From positions 4,030,001 through 4,094,000 of the forward strand of contig JAOVFP010000008.1 in assembly GCA_025738555.1 (NCBI GenBank): a stretch of DNA of 64,000 bases, written 5' to 3'. Made by a program: the position numbers and the translations under genes. Under the pieces are notes generated by a model, which was given only the letters and a program-made list of their open reading frames with translations, had not been told where the DNA came from and did no database searches. This document shows positions 46,290 through 56,824 of this stretch, piece by piece; positions within the stretch are counted from its first letter, which is position 1, and each line of letters starts with the position of its first letter. This DNA comes from Cyathus striatus (lineage: Eukaryota; Basidiomycota; Agaricomycetes; Agaricales; Nidulariaceae).

Positions 46290-46776
46290 GATTCGAGATT
46301 TGAGAACACTTGTGGTGTCTGTGCATGCATGCGCCTGTGTAGTGCTAGGGGAGAGGAAGATTTAAGGATTAGAGCACTTACAAAGGCTTGAGGATGCTTG
46401 GATGTGTGCACACGTGGTAGGGGGGGACTTGGGCACTTAAGTGCGCATGTGATGCTTCTGAGTTGGCTGTGTATGTCATAGCTAAGTTTAGTGTAGATAT
46501 TATTAGTCTACCAATAGAATTGGTTTTCACAGAGAAGATTGTGCATGTTGTAGTTAAGTTTAGTGTAGATAATATTAGCTCACCAATAGGATTACACCAC
46601 ATGTTAAGATAATTTTAGACAAGGTTAGGAAGCATGTCATGTGTGTGTATGCATGGGACACAGGCCATGGGACACAAGCTATTGAGTTTATTGTGTCCCC
46701 CCCACTTAACTCTCAACCACTCAACCACCATCTCTTACTTCAACTTTGTTAAACTCTTACTCTGTTTTCAACAAAT
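46290..46776. other. non-coding, upstream of gene 1 copy III
   Basis: No gene. Contains a direct repeat of AGTTAAGTTTAGTGTAGATA(A)TATTAG (46490 and 46552) and a pyrimidine-rich stretch just before the ATG at 46777. Confidence 0.3.
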
Positions 46777-47272
46777 ATGCCATCTCAAAACAGCAAAAAA
46801 TGCAACAATACCCCAGTCTCACCACCAACTTCTTGCAGTGGTTTGACTTGCACTGAGCCACCTGCCTCTAAAGGCTGCAAATGTACACAATCTACTGTAG
46901 ATACCACAGCTGAGCCAGCTACCAAGAAGCCTGCTGTTACAGCTGATGAAGAAACAGTGGATAACAGTGAAAAGCAGGGAAAGAAAAGAGATGGGAGGGG
47001 AAGAGGTGGGAAACTGAGGGGGAGAGGTGGGTGGTATGTATCAGCTATTGTAGTTATTTTTCAAAGTTCAATATCTCACTTAAATTTTAAGTAAAACTGC
47101 TGGTGATAAAGATAAGGAAGATGAAGCTGCAAGCAATGCAGCCAACAAAGAGAAATCCAAGGCATAAGTATATATTTTGTTGCACTAGATTTTTCTAATG
47201 CAATAATTTTAGTGCTATGAAGAAACTTCAAGAAATGTCAATTTCTATTGCACCACCTATGCAGCCTAAAAC
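46777..47272 (+). pseudogene. two-gene module, gene 1, copy III, truncated
   Basis: ATG at 46777 (MPSQNSKKC), a Thr/Pro/Cys-rich start, EPATKKPAV (shared with copy II), KRDGRGRGGKLRGRGG, an apparent intron, then TAGDKDKEDEAASNAANKEK and KKLQEMSISIAPP (compare SNISVAPP in the intact gene). Cut at 47273 by a family A LTR. Shows the likely start of the gene. Confidence 0.65.
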
Positions 47273-47596
47273 TGTGAGAAGTACAACCAGGGCAGTGACC
47301 TGCAGGACTGAGAGAGACACAATAGGGTCTGAAGTCCAATGTACAGTGAGCAAGTATTAGATTGAAGTAGTATGTGTACAGCTTACCTGAAGTCCAATGT
47401 ACAGTGAGCAAGTGGGGATTGCCACTGTAGGACCTCAGGATTATATACTACTAGCTTATCTACCAAAGTCCGAGGGTCTAAGGGTCTAAGGGTCCAAGGG
47501 TCCAACCAAGGTCCCAACCCAGGTCCAGTACATAAGTTTACCTAAGTCTACCTAAGGTTCATTAGTTATCAGAGAAGTGTCAGATCACTTCTAACA
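47273..47596 (-). mobile_element. family A LTR
   Basis: TGTGAGAAGTAC...CACTTCTAACA, 324 bp. Flanks do not form a TSD, so sequence next to it was deleted or rearranged. Confidence 0.85.
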
Positions 47597-47713
47597 ACCT
47601 CACTGTCCCATATTGTCACATCAAGCCCACTTACAGTCCCACATCATCACCTCAAGCTATCCATTTTGGAAGAAAACAAATTGATTACAAGATCAATAAT
47701 ATTATGGCACAGG

Positions 47714-47849
47714 TAGGGCTGCCAACCATCCTGTATATGGGTGATGGCCGTATATAGATGGCATATATACATACATTGTTTCATTAGTTCTCTCTCAATA
47801 TGAGTGTCAACCCCTTCCTCTCACAGAACATATTGTCACCCTCCAAATA
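47714..47849. mobile_element. hAT-like terminus, truncated
   Basis: TAGGGCTGCCAACC followed by ATGG-rich subterminal sequence, as at 8373. Lost at the junction with the partial LTR at 47850. Confidence 0.5.
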
Positions 47850-48063
47850 TGACCTTAGTTACATGGACCTTGGTTGGGACTTTGGTAGACAGCCTTAGTA
47901 TATAAACACTCTGTAACTTGGTAGTAGTAAACAAGTTTCCTCCCCATCTTGTGTCTGTGTCAGTGTTTGTGTCTGAGTTATTTGCTCCCTTATCACCTTC
48001 CTTGCTTTCTATTATTCTCTATTCTCTCTCCATCCACCCCCTCTATTCTTGTTACTTCTGACA
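47850..48063 (+). mobile_element. partial LTR, Copia family B
   Basis: Starts at TTAGTTACATGGACC inside the LTR and runs to TTCTGACA; the 5' portion is missing. Confidence 0.85.
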
Positions 48064-48616
48064 GATGAGATGGCATGGGTTTTAACACCCTAGCTTACAC
48101 TCCCACCATCACATCTGTTGAAGATATGTTAGCCTCTAGAATCTAGGCTACTACCTGTCCCACGCATCTGCCATCTTCCTCCCTCCATTGCCCAATATTG
48201 ACATATTCACTGACATCATCATCTTCCTCTCCACAACCTACCCACCAATACATGTCCAAGAACTGCAACATGTTCTTCTAGTGCATAGAGCCACCAAGGC
48301 CAGTGCTGCATGCAATGTCAAGTTAACCGATGCTATTTCTGATTTGTGGACATTTGAGGGGTGGAGGAGTGTGCAGAGAGATGGGGTTGTTATTACAGTG
48401 TGTATTCTGAGATTTTTGAGATGTGGAAAGTGACTGATGAGGAGAGTAGGATATGTAAATGGGTTGAACAATCAGTTATACTCTCCAAACCACAACTGTA
48501 CATCTCCACCCCTTCCACCTCCTCCCTCCTATCTAACTTTCCCCTAGACACCAATACTACTCTACCTACCCCACAAAAATATTCTCTGGCATAATCAGAA
48601 CATCCACCAACCTCCT
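48064..48616. other. unrecognised, possible gene remnant
   Basis: A plus-strand frame at 48188-48433 (ELQHVLLVHRATKASAACNV, then LTDAISDLWTFEGW) has a protein-like composition but no family I recognise. It may continue as MWKVTDEESRICKWVEQSV after a frame change. No start or splice sites can be assigned. Confidence 0.25.
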
Positions 48617-48892
48617 CCCCCCTAAATTCCTTCCGGAGTCCAGACAGAATCCACAGAATTTCCATGGAATTTCCAGCCATTCCACAGATTCCATCCAGAC
48701 TCCAGGTGGACTTGTTTTGGAAGAGACACCAGCCAAATTTTAGTTTTCCAGTCCAGGTGCTTTCCAGATGAATTCCACATGGAATCTGGATTATTGGCCA
48801 AATTCCACCTTTCAGCTGGAATTCCAAAGGAATTTGCTATACCAGATTCCACCTGGAATCCATATGGATTCTGGGTAGCTTGTATTAATTAG

Positions 48893-49110
48893 TGTTAAAA
48901 CTATTGAACTGGACAGGGATTGAACCTGTGACCACCTGTACTCATGACTAGGCGCTCTTCCAACTGAGCTACCAGCCCTTGCCTATACACAAGCAAGAAC
49001 AGGTACTTAACCAGTTGAGTGGGCTACCAGGCTTGTCACCATGGCAGGAGTGCTCCAATATTATACACCCCCATAATCCAGTCAAGGCTGTCAACCTTGC
49101 CAATCCAACA
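48893..49110 (-). mobile_element. solo LTR of a second tRNA-bearing family (D)
   Basis: On the minus strand it runs TGTTGGATTGGC...TAGTTTTAACA, 218 bp, with a perfect 5 bp duplication ATTAG (48888-48892 and 49111-49115) and an empty site at 22.27 kb in the related repeat. It contains a TATA-like GTATAATATT and a tRNA-like sequence near the 3' end. Not similar to family C outside the tRNA portion. Confidence 0.75.
48905..48978 (-). tRNA. tRNA-Met-like sequence inside family D LTR
   Basis: 74 nt. Acceptor GGGCTGG/CCAGTTC (two G-U), D-arm GCTC/GAGC, T-arm ACAGG/CCTGT with loop TTCAATC, A box TAGCTCAGTTGG, B box GGTTCAATCCC. The anticodon loop TCATGAG offers CAT (Met), but the anticodon stem is poorly paired, so it is probably a tRNA-like relic. 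Confidence 0.5.
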
Positions 49111-49539
49111 ATTAGTAGTTTATTACTTACTTTACTTGTATTATAAATAAATTAGTAGAGCATGGCATAGTTACATAGTTTGAACCAATATTGTTGTGAT
49201 GATTATATAACATTCATTCATACCATAGTGTGTATGCATATACTGTACAGTCCACAACTTCTATTATGGCTATGTCAAGTGACACTGCATTAAGCATGAC
49301 ATGGTGTGTGGAGTGTGATATGATGCATTGAGCGTGACACTGTGCATTGAGCATGAAACCATGCATAGAGTGTGACACACTGTGTTGAGTGTGACTCTGG
49401 ACTCTGACACCATGTGTTGAGCATGATACAGTGTGTTGAATGTAACAGGGTGTGTTGAGCATGACACAGGTGTGACAATGTTGCATAGTATTGCAATATC
49501 ACAATATTATATGTCTCACAGTCTTGTAGTCATCACAGC

Positions 49540-49940
49540 TACTTTCACATGATGTCATGCTCAATGCATAATGTCACACTCAATGCATGATGTCATACTC
49601 TACACATGGTGTCACGCTTTTCACATCATGTCACACTCAACACATGGCATTACACTTGACATACAGTGTCACACTTTTCACTTAGTATTACACATGTCAC
49701 TTTCACATAGTGTCACAGTATCTTTTACATAATGTCACACTTGTCATGTTTGTCACACTTTTTGTAGTGTCACAATATCACAGATTTTGACAGCTGTGGC
49801 ACTATGTGACAAGTGTGATAATGAAGATGACCCTGATAACTATGACAATGTGAATGTGATATTTGCTTCATTATGACCATGTGTGATACTGTGACACTAT
49901 GCAATGGTAACTGTGACAACTCCAATACTGTGATACTGCA
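49540..49940. repeat. GTCACACTCAACACATG degenerate repeats
   Basis: Inverted relatives of the GTGTGACAC repeats at 22-24 and 49.3 kb. No gene. Confidence 0.6.
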
Positions 49941-49945
49941 AAAAG

Positions 49946-50234
49946 TGTTAGATATTCAGGGTTGTACAGCTTCTTTGACAGCTGTCACTTGTCACCTGTC
50001 ATACTTGATAGTTCTGTGATTGACAGATTGACAGCTGTTAGTTACCTTAGTTACATGGACCTTGGTTGGGACTTTGGTAGACAGCCTTAGTATATAAACA
50101 CTCTGTAACTTGGTAGTAGTCAACAAGTTTTTCCTCCCCATTTGTGTCTGTGTCTGTGTTTGTGTCTGAGTCTTTGCTCCACTATCCTCCTCTATTCTCT
50201 CCACAACCCCTCTTTATTCTTGTTACTTCTGACA
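49946..50234 (+). mobile_element. solo LTR, Copia family B
   Basis: 289 bp, TSD AAAAG (49941-49945 and 50235-50239). Confidence 0.88.
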
Positions 50235-50311
50235 AAAAGTGTGACAAGTGTAATACTATGTGAAACATAACTATGATGACTGCAACTGTGAGACACTTGA
50301 TATTGTGATAC

Positions 50312-50614
50312 TGTTAGATATTCAGGGTTGCACAGCTTCTTTGACAGCTGTCACTTGTCACCTGTCATACTTGACAGTTCTGTGATTGACAGATATGTGA
50401 TTGACAGATTGACAGCTGTCAGTTACCTTAGTTACATGGACCTTGGTTGGGACTTTGGTAGACACCCTCAGTATATAAACACTCTGTATCTTGGTAGTAG
50501 TTAACAAGTTTCCTCCCCATTTGTGTCTGTGTTAGTGTCTGTGTCTGAGTCTTTGCTCCACTATTATTCTTTATTCTCTCCATCTACCCTCCTTTATTCT
50601 TGTTACTTCTGACA
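50312..50614 (+). mobile_element. family B LTR abutting a gag fragment
   Basis: TGTTAGATATTC...TTCTGACA. Left flank GATAC and right flank GCTTC do not match; the right side continues into a minus-strand gag remnant. Confidence 0.85.
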
Positions 50615-51345
50615 GCTTCCTCTGAGCAGAAGCAGCAAGTCCAGAAATAGGAGTGAGTGGAGCAGAAGATGAATCCACATCTGCAGGAGTGGCAGACTGG
50701 AGCAGAACCTTCAACTCCTCCAAAGTAAGTTCCTCCTTCCTAGCAAGAATGGCAATCCTGATGGAATTGAAGGAGTCATCCAAATTCATGAGAATGACAT
50801 CAACAACCTCTGTGTCATCTTCAATCTTGCAGCCTAGAGCAGTGAGCTTCTTGGAAGCTGCAACAACAGACTGAATGTAGAAGTCAATAGGCTTGGAAAC
50901 ATCATGGTGGACACTGTAAAACTCCTTCCTATACTGCATTCTAGTCCCAATAGTAGACTTCTCAAAATGGCCCTTGAGCTCAGCCCAAGCTGCCCTTCCA
51001 GACACCAGATCCTCTACAAGGTACTGGTAGTCATCATGAATCTTGGCATAGATGTAAGCAACCAGCTGCCTGTCAACAGCTTTCCACTGTTTCAATTCTT
51101 TGGGATCTTCAGGAGGAGACAGAGAAGACTCCTGTAATGCCTGCACCTAAAAAGAACATGTTCATCTTTTTGACCCAGATGTGCCAGTCAGTTGTTAGAA
51201 GTGAGGATGGGAATGTTGGCCATAAGTCCAGAAGCATTGTGGAGAGACATGGTGAATGATGAATGAAGGGATAGAGTTGATGATGAAGGAATGAATGATG
51301 AATTGTAATGGGACTACCAGAACAATCAGAGGACTGTAATTGAAA
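50615..51345 (-). pseudogene. Copia gag (UBN2-type capsid) fragment
   Basis: Minus strand encodes WKAVDRQLVAYIYAKIHDDY, GHFEKSTIGTRMQYRKEFYS and DDTEVVDVILMNLDDSFNSI, the UBN2/DUF4219-type capsid of Copia gag. A frame shift follows the N-terminal stretch near VKKMNMFF (51.15-51.2 kb). The 3' end is lost at the LTR. Confidence 0.85.
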
Positions 51346-51349
51346 AAGG

Positions 51350-51749
51350 TGTTGCATGATGATGTTGTGAGATGTACAACCAGGGCAGTGACCTGCAGGA
51401 CTGAGAGAGACACAATAGGGTCTGAAGTCCAATGTATAGTGAGCAAGTGGGGATTGTCACTGTAGGACCTCAGGATTATATACTACTAGCTTATCTACCA
51501 AAGTCCGAGGGTCTAAGGGTCTAAGGGTCCAAGGGTCCAACCAAGGTCTAAGGGTCCAACCAAGGTCCCAACCCAGGTCCAGTACCTAAGTTTACCTAAG
51601 TCTACCTAAGGTTCATTAGTCAGCAGAGAAGTGTCAGATCACTTCTAACAGATGTATTAGTCATGTGACAGGTAGAGTCCCTGAGTATTCCATACATGCC
51701 TACCCAGTAATACACAGAGGCTCTTGGCAGGAATAACACACTTGGTCCT
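51350..51749 (+). mobile_element. truncated TRIM family C LTR, split by a family A LTR
   Basis: TGTTGCATGATGATGT at 51350, resuming at 51656 to CTTGGTCCT. It lacks the tRNA-like 3' part. Family A LTR at 51366-51650 has TSD GATGT (51361-51365 and 51651-51655). Confidence 0.8.
51366..51650 (-). mobile_element. solo LTR, Copia family A (nested)
   Basis: TGTGAGATGTAC...CACTTCTAACA, TSD GATGT. Confidence 0.88.
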
Positions 51750-52110
51750 ATGTCATACATGCACCTAGCAACAACATGACCAGTTCTTCCTGTTAGATAT
51801 TCAGGGTTGCACAGCTTCTTTGACAGCTGTCACTTGTCACCTGTCATACTTGACAGTTCTGTGATTGACAGATATGTGATTGACATATTGACAGCTGTCA
51901 GTTACCTTAGCTACATGGACCTTGGTTGGGACTTTGGTAGACAGCCTTAGTATATAAACACTCTGTAACTTGGTAGTAGTAAACAAGTTTCCTCCCCATC
52001 TTGTGTCTGTGTCAGTGTTTGTGTCTGAGTTATTTGCTCTCTCATTACCCTCCTTGCTCCTTTATTACTCTCTATTCTCACAACCACCCTCCTTTATTCT
52101 TGTTACTTCT

Positions 52111-52349
52111 TGTTGCATGATGATGTATTAGTCATGTGACAGGTAGAGTCCCTGAGTATTCCATATATGCCTACCCAGTAATACACAGAGGCTCTTGGCA
52201 GGAATAACACACTTGGTCCTTGGGTATATATAATACAACCCAACTTTCACTTGAACAAGACCATATAGCTCAGTTGGTTAGAGCACTCTGAAACTATCAG
52301 ATAGGTCCCAGGTTCAAACCCTGGTGTGGTCACTTTGCTACATCTAATA
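52111..52349 (+). mobile_element. solo LTR of TRIM family C (nested)
   Basis: 239 bp, TSD CTTCT (52106-52110 and 52350-52354). Confidence 0.9.
52259..52332 (+). tRNA. tRNA-like sequence inside family C LTR
   Basis: Identical fold to the copy at 30831, including the AAACTAT loop. Confidence 0.6.
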
Positions 52350-53030
52350 CTTCTGACACTTCCACACCTATGGCAAGCCCCTTCATCAGTGGGATTGCAC
52401 CATCTAAAACCCTTGGAGTCCACCAGAGAAGGACTCCCACCTAATCCTGATGGTCCTGCATGACTCCCACCTAATTCTGATGATCCTGCATGTCCTTGAA
52501 ACCTAACACCTTGATGACCATGACCAGAACCAGAGTGATCATGATCTGAACCTGTAAAACCACCAAATGCATGTCTTCTCTGAGTAGAAGCAGCAAGACC
52601 AGAGATGGAAGGGATGGAAGTGGAAATGGAGTCCACATCTGCAGAAGTGGCAGACTTCAGCAACACCTTCAAATCCTCCAAGGTGAGTTCATTCCTAGCA
52701 AGAATGGCAGTCCTAATGGAGTTAAAGGACTCATCCAGATTCATGAGAATAATATCAACAACTTCAGTATTGTTGTCAACAGTGCAGCCTAATGCAGAAA
52801 GCTTCTTGGAGGCTGCAATAACAGACTGGATGTAGAAGTCAATGGGCTTGGCAGTGTCATGGTGAACACTGTAAAACTCCTTCCTGTACTGCATCCTGGT
52901 ACCAACAGTTGACTTCTCAAAATGGCCTTTGAGTGTGTCCCAAGCTGCCTTTCCAGATGTGAGATCCTCAATAAGATACTGGTAGTCATCATGGACTTTG
53001 CCAGTATGTTGCACTCTCCCACAGTTATCA

Positions 53031-53560
53031 CTGGACTCTCACTGGACTCTCACCAGACTATCGAGACTCTCAATGGACTCTCACTAGATTATCGAGAATC
53101 CAGTGAGAGTCTCACTGGACTATCGAGATTTTAGTGAGAGTCTCACTACACTATCAGTAGTCTCAGTGAGACTACTCTCACTGTATTCTCACTGTATTCT
53201 CACTGTACTCTCACTTTTAAAACTGTTGTCAGCCTCAAATTTGGATAATCTCGATGTACTCTCATTGTACTCTCATTGTACTCTCACTAGACTCTCACTA
53301 GACTCTCACTAGACTCTCACTGGACTCTCACTGGACTCTCACTGTACTTTCAGTTTCTAAATGCTTTCCAACCTCAAATATGCATATTCTTACTGTAATC
53401 TCACTGGACTCTCACTGGACTCTCACTGGACTCTCACTGTACTTTCAGTTTCTAAATGCTTTCCAACCTCAAATATGCATATTCTTACTGTAATCTCACT
53501 GGACTCTCTGAGAACTGGACTCTCACTGTATTATCAATTGTGAAATATATACATCTTGTT
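53031..53560. repeat. subterminal CTCACTGGACT repeats (left)
   Basis: Tens of 11 bp imperfect units, with a ~95 bp longer duplication (TACTTTCAGTTTCTAAATGC, twice). The partner array is at 60900-61190. Confidence 0.85.
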
Positions 53561-53891
53561 GGAGGGTTTCTAAAGTGATCTTATAATTTATCACTACAGT
53601 ACAACAAATAGTTATCACATTCAGCTATATAGTTGTGATATAAGTCCATGCACTTGATATAACCTATCAGAGGTGCAATAAAAATTTAAAACAAAACAAC
53701 AAATGTGAATATGTCCATGCTCTTGACATAACAAGTCAGTGGAGCAGATAAAGTTTGTGTTTAAAGATGGGAAGTGAGGGAAGTGAGTCATATCAAAGGT
53801 GGAAATGAAGTAATAGAAGGAAAGAACTACATAGAGGTGGGAGAACATAACTGAAGGGGCTGAAATACAAAAATCAAAAAATACAAAGTAC

Positions 53892-56283
53892 TTAGACATC
53901 AATATCCAATCCATAATCTGCTATTCCTTCATCTTCTTCTCTGTCATATTCATCTGCTGCTTCTTCTCTGTCATATATATCTTCTGCTTCCTCTTCTGCT
54001 TCCTCTTCCTCTTCTACATCAGAATTATCAGAATTATCTTCTATAATATCTTCATCATCTTGAGTACTATTGTTTCTTTCAAGTTGCTTCTTAATAACCT
54101 TTTGTGTATGAATAAATAGAAGTGCATGTATGGTCCAGTTGAAGTTAATAACTGTCATTCTGTTAAGCATGTTCTGAAACCCTCCAAGCCATGCATTTAA
54201 TTGCTCACAAGCCTGTATGGAAATATTAAATAAAGTTATACATATACTAATATGAAATTCTTCTTACCTGAGTATTGAAGGCTCTTTTATAATGTGGTCT
54301 TCCATGAATATCATTTTCCACTACAACCAAGTTGGGTGCAGATCCATTTAAAGGTGCTGGGTTGCACCATTTACGACATGTATAATCAGTTGTTCTATGG
54401 TTAACATAATGATATGAATCAACAATAAATCTAGTTGTTAGACTCCAAATTCTCCATGCACCATTTAACACAGCATTTTTTAGCACTACACATGCTTTGT
54501 CAATACAGACATAGCTTGGACGAGATTCAAGAGTTGGATAGACATGATCTAAAAATCTCATAATATTTCCAGGTCCTTCAGATTTTGTAAACTTGGTCCA
54601 TGCAATAACTGCTCCACATGGTGCACATAATGTCTCAACACAGTAAAATCGAGGAGCAGTAAAGTAATGATTTCGCTCCTCATGTGGTGCAGGAGCATCA
54701 TCATGAGGCATCACTTGCCGGTTTATACGAGGAAGCCAATCTACTCGTTCCTCTTCACTTCTTCGAATAAGTCTTCTTATTCCTAAAAGTGTTTGCCGAC
54801 CAAATCTTACAAGATGGTTGCGCCATCGTGACTGATGATTAATACATGTTTTAGAGTTTTGTTCTTTGGGGTTGTTACATGATTTTATATGACATATGTG
54901 ACCACGCATAGCTTGATGATACATACAGAATACACCTGTTCTTTCATTTTCTAAACTATTATCACAGTTCTCATATGCACAATGTCTTGGACCCATAATT
55001 ATCCCATCCATAACAACCATGTTTACTATTGGTTTCTCAGCTTGATTTGATTGACTTGTGTTTGGTACATTATTGGATGATTCATTGGATGATTCACTAG
55101 ACAGTTCATTGTCAATATCCATATCATTAGTTGTACTATTGGTTTGTTGAATTTGTTGCCGAGAAAGTGCTCTAGCTTCAATTTCCTCTCTCATTGATTG
55201 TTCAGCATCTTCACCCTGTAAAATTGGAACTGTTTGATTTTCATCAATTCCAGCTACTGCAGCTGGAGTATCATCAGTTATTCTGTCTGGAGTACTTTTA
55301 TAGTCATGTGTACATTCACTACATGAATGATCTTTAGCACATGCAATAATTCCTTCCTGTCCAAGTATTTCAAATGCTTTTCTAGTTAACTCTTGTATGT
55401 CACGCTCATCAGATGTTATAACAAGTGTTTTATCATTATATGTTGCTACCTGTCTTACACTTTCAGAAATAAATGCCTGCCAAGTTTGTCTACGAGACAG
55501 TTTAAATGCTGATTCTCTAAAGCATTCATTCCAAAATTCTGCAAATGCAGCTGTAGATGCATGAAAATGATAAATTCCTTGAAGAACTGCATTTGTATAG
55601 CATCTGTCTGCCCAGACTTGCTGTCCAAGCTTTACATATTTTGCAGAGTTCTTTAATCCTTTAATCCGTGTGCCATTTGTATGTTTTACACTTTTATGAT
55701 CTGCATAGTAAAATGCATTACAATGCTTGCATTTCCCTTTCAGAACATAGGCACTACTGTAAGGATGCATTCCTTTTATAAGTGTTACACATGAAACATC
55801 TCGTTTGCGGACTTCTTGGTAAAGTGGTGCCCCATCACATGATGGTGTTGAGCAAGTATAACGGCTTGGACAAATAGTAAAGACTGGTTCAATTTCTATA
55901 GTTCTTACAGCATTTAAAGAATGACCTTTTATAATTGGATCTAGTGCTAAAATTGCTGCAAATGAATCAAGTTTTGAGCCCAATGAATTTATTTTCTGTA
56001 TATTGGTTAAATTCTCAGCAGCAGCAGATTCATCTTCAGTAAATAGATAATTAATCTTATCATTTATATCTCTTTGTAGAACTCTAATAAGAGCATTAAT
56101 CCAACTTGTTGTAGGTTTCTTATATGCTTGTTTTTGACATCCATGGAGATTCAATAGATCTGTGTTATTTATTAATGTGAATAACAGTTTGAGTACCACT
56201 GCTAGTGTAATGTCTGTATGGAAGTTGCTGGTGATAAATTCGGAAAAATCTGAAAATTTTATTTCTGGAAATGGATCTTGCAC
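53892..56283 (-). CDS. CxC5/CxC6 cysteine-cluster protein, putative KDZ-type transposase
   Basis: Two exons, 54268-56283 and 53892-54212 (intron 55 bp, GTAAGA...ACAG), about 778 residues from a GTG-bounded frame. The true start probably lies upstream, since the in-frame codons to about 56375 encode WLFTFYALISCIPKAWASSP. After a conserved N-domain, a Cys cluster (CPSRYTCSTPSC...CKHC) matches CxC5. HCAYENCDNS...CMYHQ...CHIKSCNNP...CINHQ matches CxC6. These clusters are known partners of KDZ transposases. The C-terminal core has IDKACVV, FIVDSYHYVNH, CRKWCNPAP and, across the intron, ACEQLNAWLGG, which I read as a candidate D-D-E triad. The tail is acidic. The reading is open throughout. Confidence 0.75.
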
Positions 56284-56824
56284 TGGAGAAGATGCCCATG
56301 CTTTTGGAATGCATGATATAAGGGCATAAAATGTGAAAAGCCAAATAAAAGAGTGCCAGAAACTAAAGAATTTTAAGTTAGCTTATTATCCTTGCAGGAT
56401 TAAACAAACACATCAAGAGATATGTATTTGAATTATAGTACAAGGAAAAACTGTTCAAGTTTATAATGTACATATTGAATACTTGTTGAAAGTATGACTA
56501 AATCATAATACAAATTGCTCTATGTTGTACTTGTTGAAAATACAACATTGAGATAAATAGTAATGAAAGTAAAACAAGTATATAATGAAAAAATTGAAGT
56601 CTATACTGTTGAAGTAAAATATAGTACATATCTTGCATACTTGTTGAAAGAATGTAAGATAAATAGCAATTAATACAGAACTTACAGTCCATACTGTTGA
56701 AAGTAGGACCTAAGTTGAAAAAGAAATATTGTACAAGTGCTACATACTTGTTGAAAGTATGTATACACATAATAGATAAAATATTGACACTAAATATAAA
56801 CAAAAAGAAAGTTAAATGAAAATC
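56284..56824. other. spacer between the two module genes
   Basis: About 450 bp of AT-rich DNA with ACTTGTTGAAA(G)TA words repeated at 56.48, 56.53, 56.64 and 56.75 kb. It probably holds the gene 2 promoter and an upstream exon. Confidence 0.4.

Larger units (their letters stand above)
48617..49490. repeat. diverged copy of the 22 kb fold-back element
   Basis: TTCCATGGAATTTCCAGCCATTCC and GATTATTGGCCAAATTCC match 22.03-22.25 kb. GAGCATGACAC repeats at 49.27-49.49 kb match 22.44-22.77 kb. Relative to that copy it carries an extra 218 bp LTR at 48893-49110. Confidence 0.7.
51791..52358 (+). mobile_element. family B LTR split by a TRIM LTR
   Basis: TSD CTTCC (51786-51790 and 52359-52363). It contains the family C LTR at 52111-52349. 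Confidence 0.88.
51750..53003 (-). pseudogene. Copia family B gag, 3' half, interrupted
   Basis: 52359-53003 encodes capsid (IEDLTSGKAAWDTLKGHFEK, VDIILMNLDESFNS) and the start of a knuckle (CHRCG), which is completed after the LTR at 51791-52358 by RTGHVVARCMYDM. The N-terminal half is at 61193-61444, on the far side of the 8.2 kb transposon. Confidence 0.85.

Noticed and set aside
53618..53891. Minus-strand ORF downstream of the cysteine-cluster gene
   Set aside because: AT-rich frame without motifs, after the gene's stop codon; probably 3' untranslated sequence.
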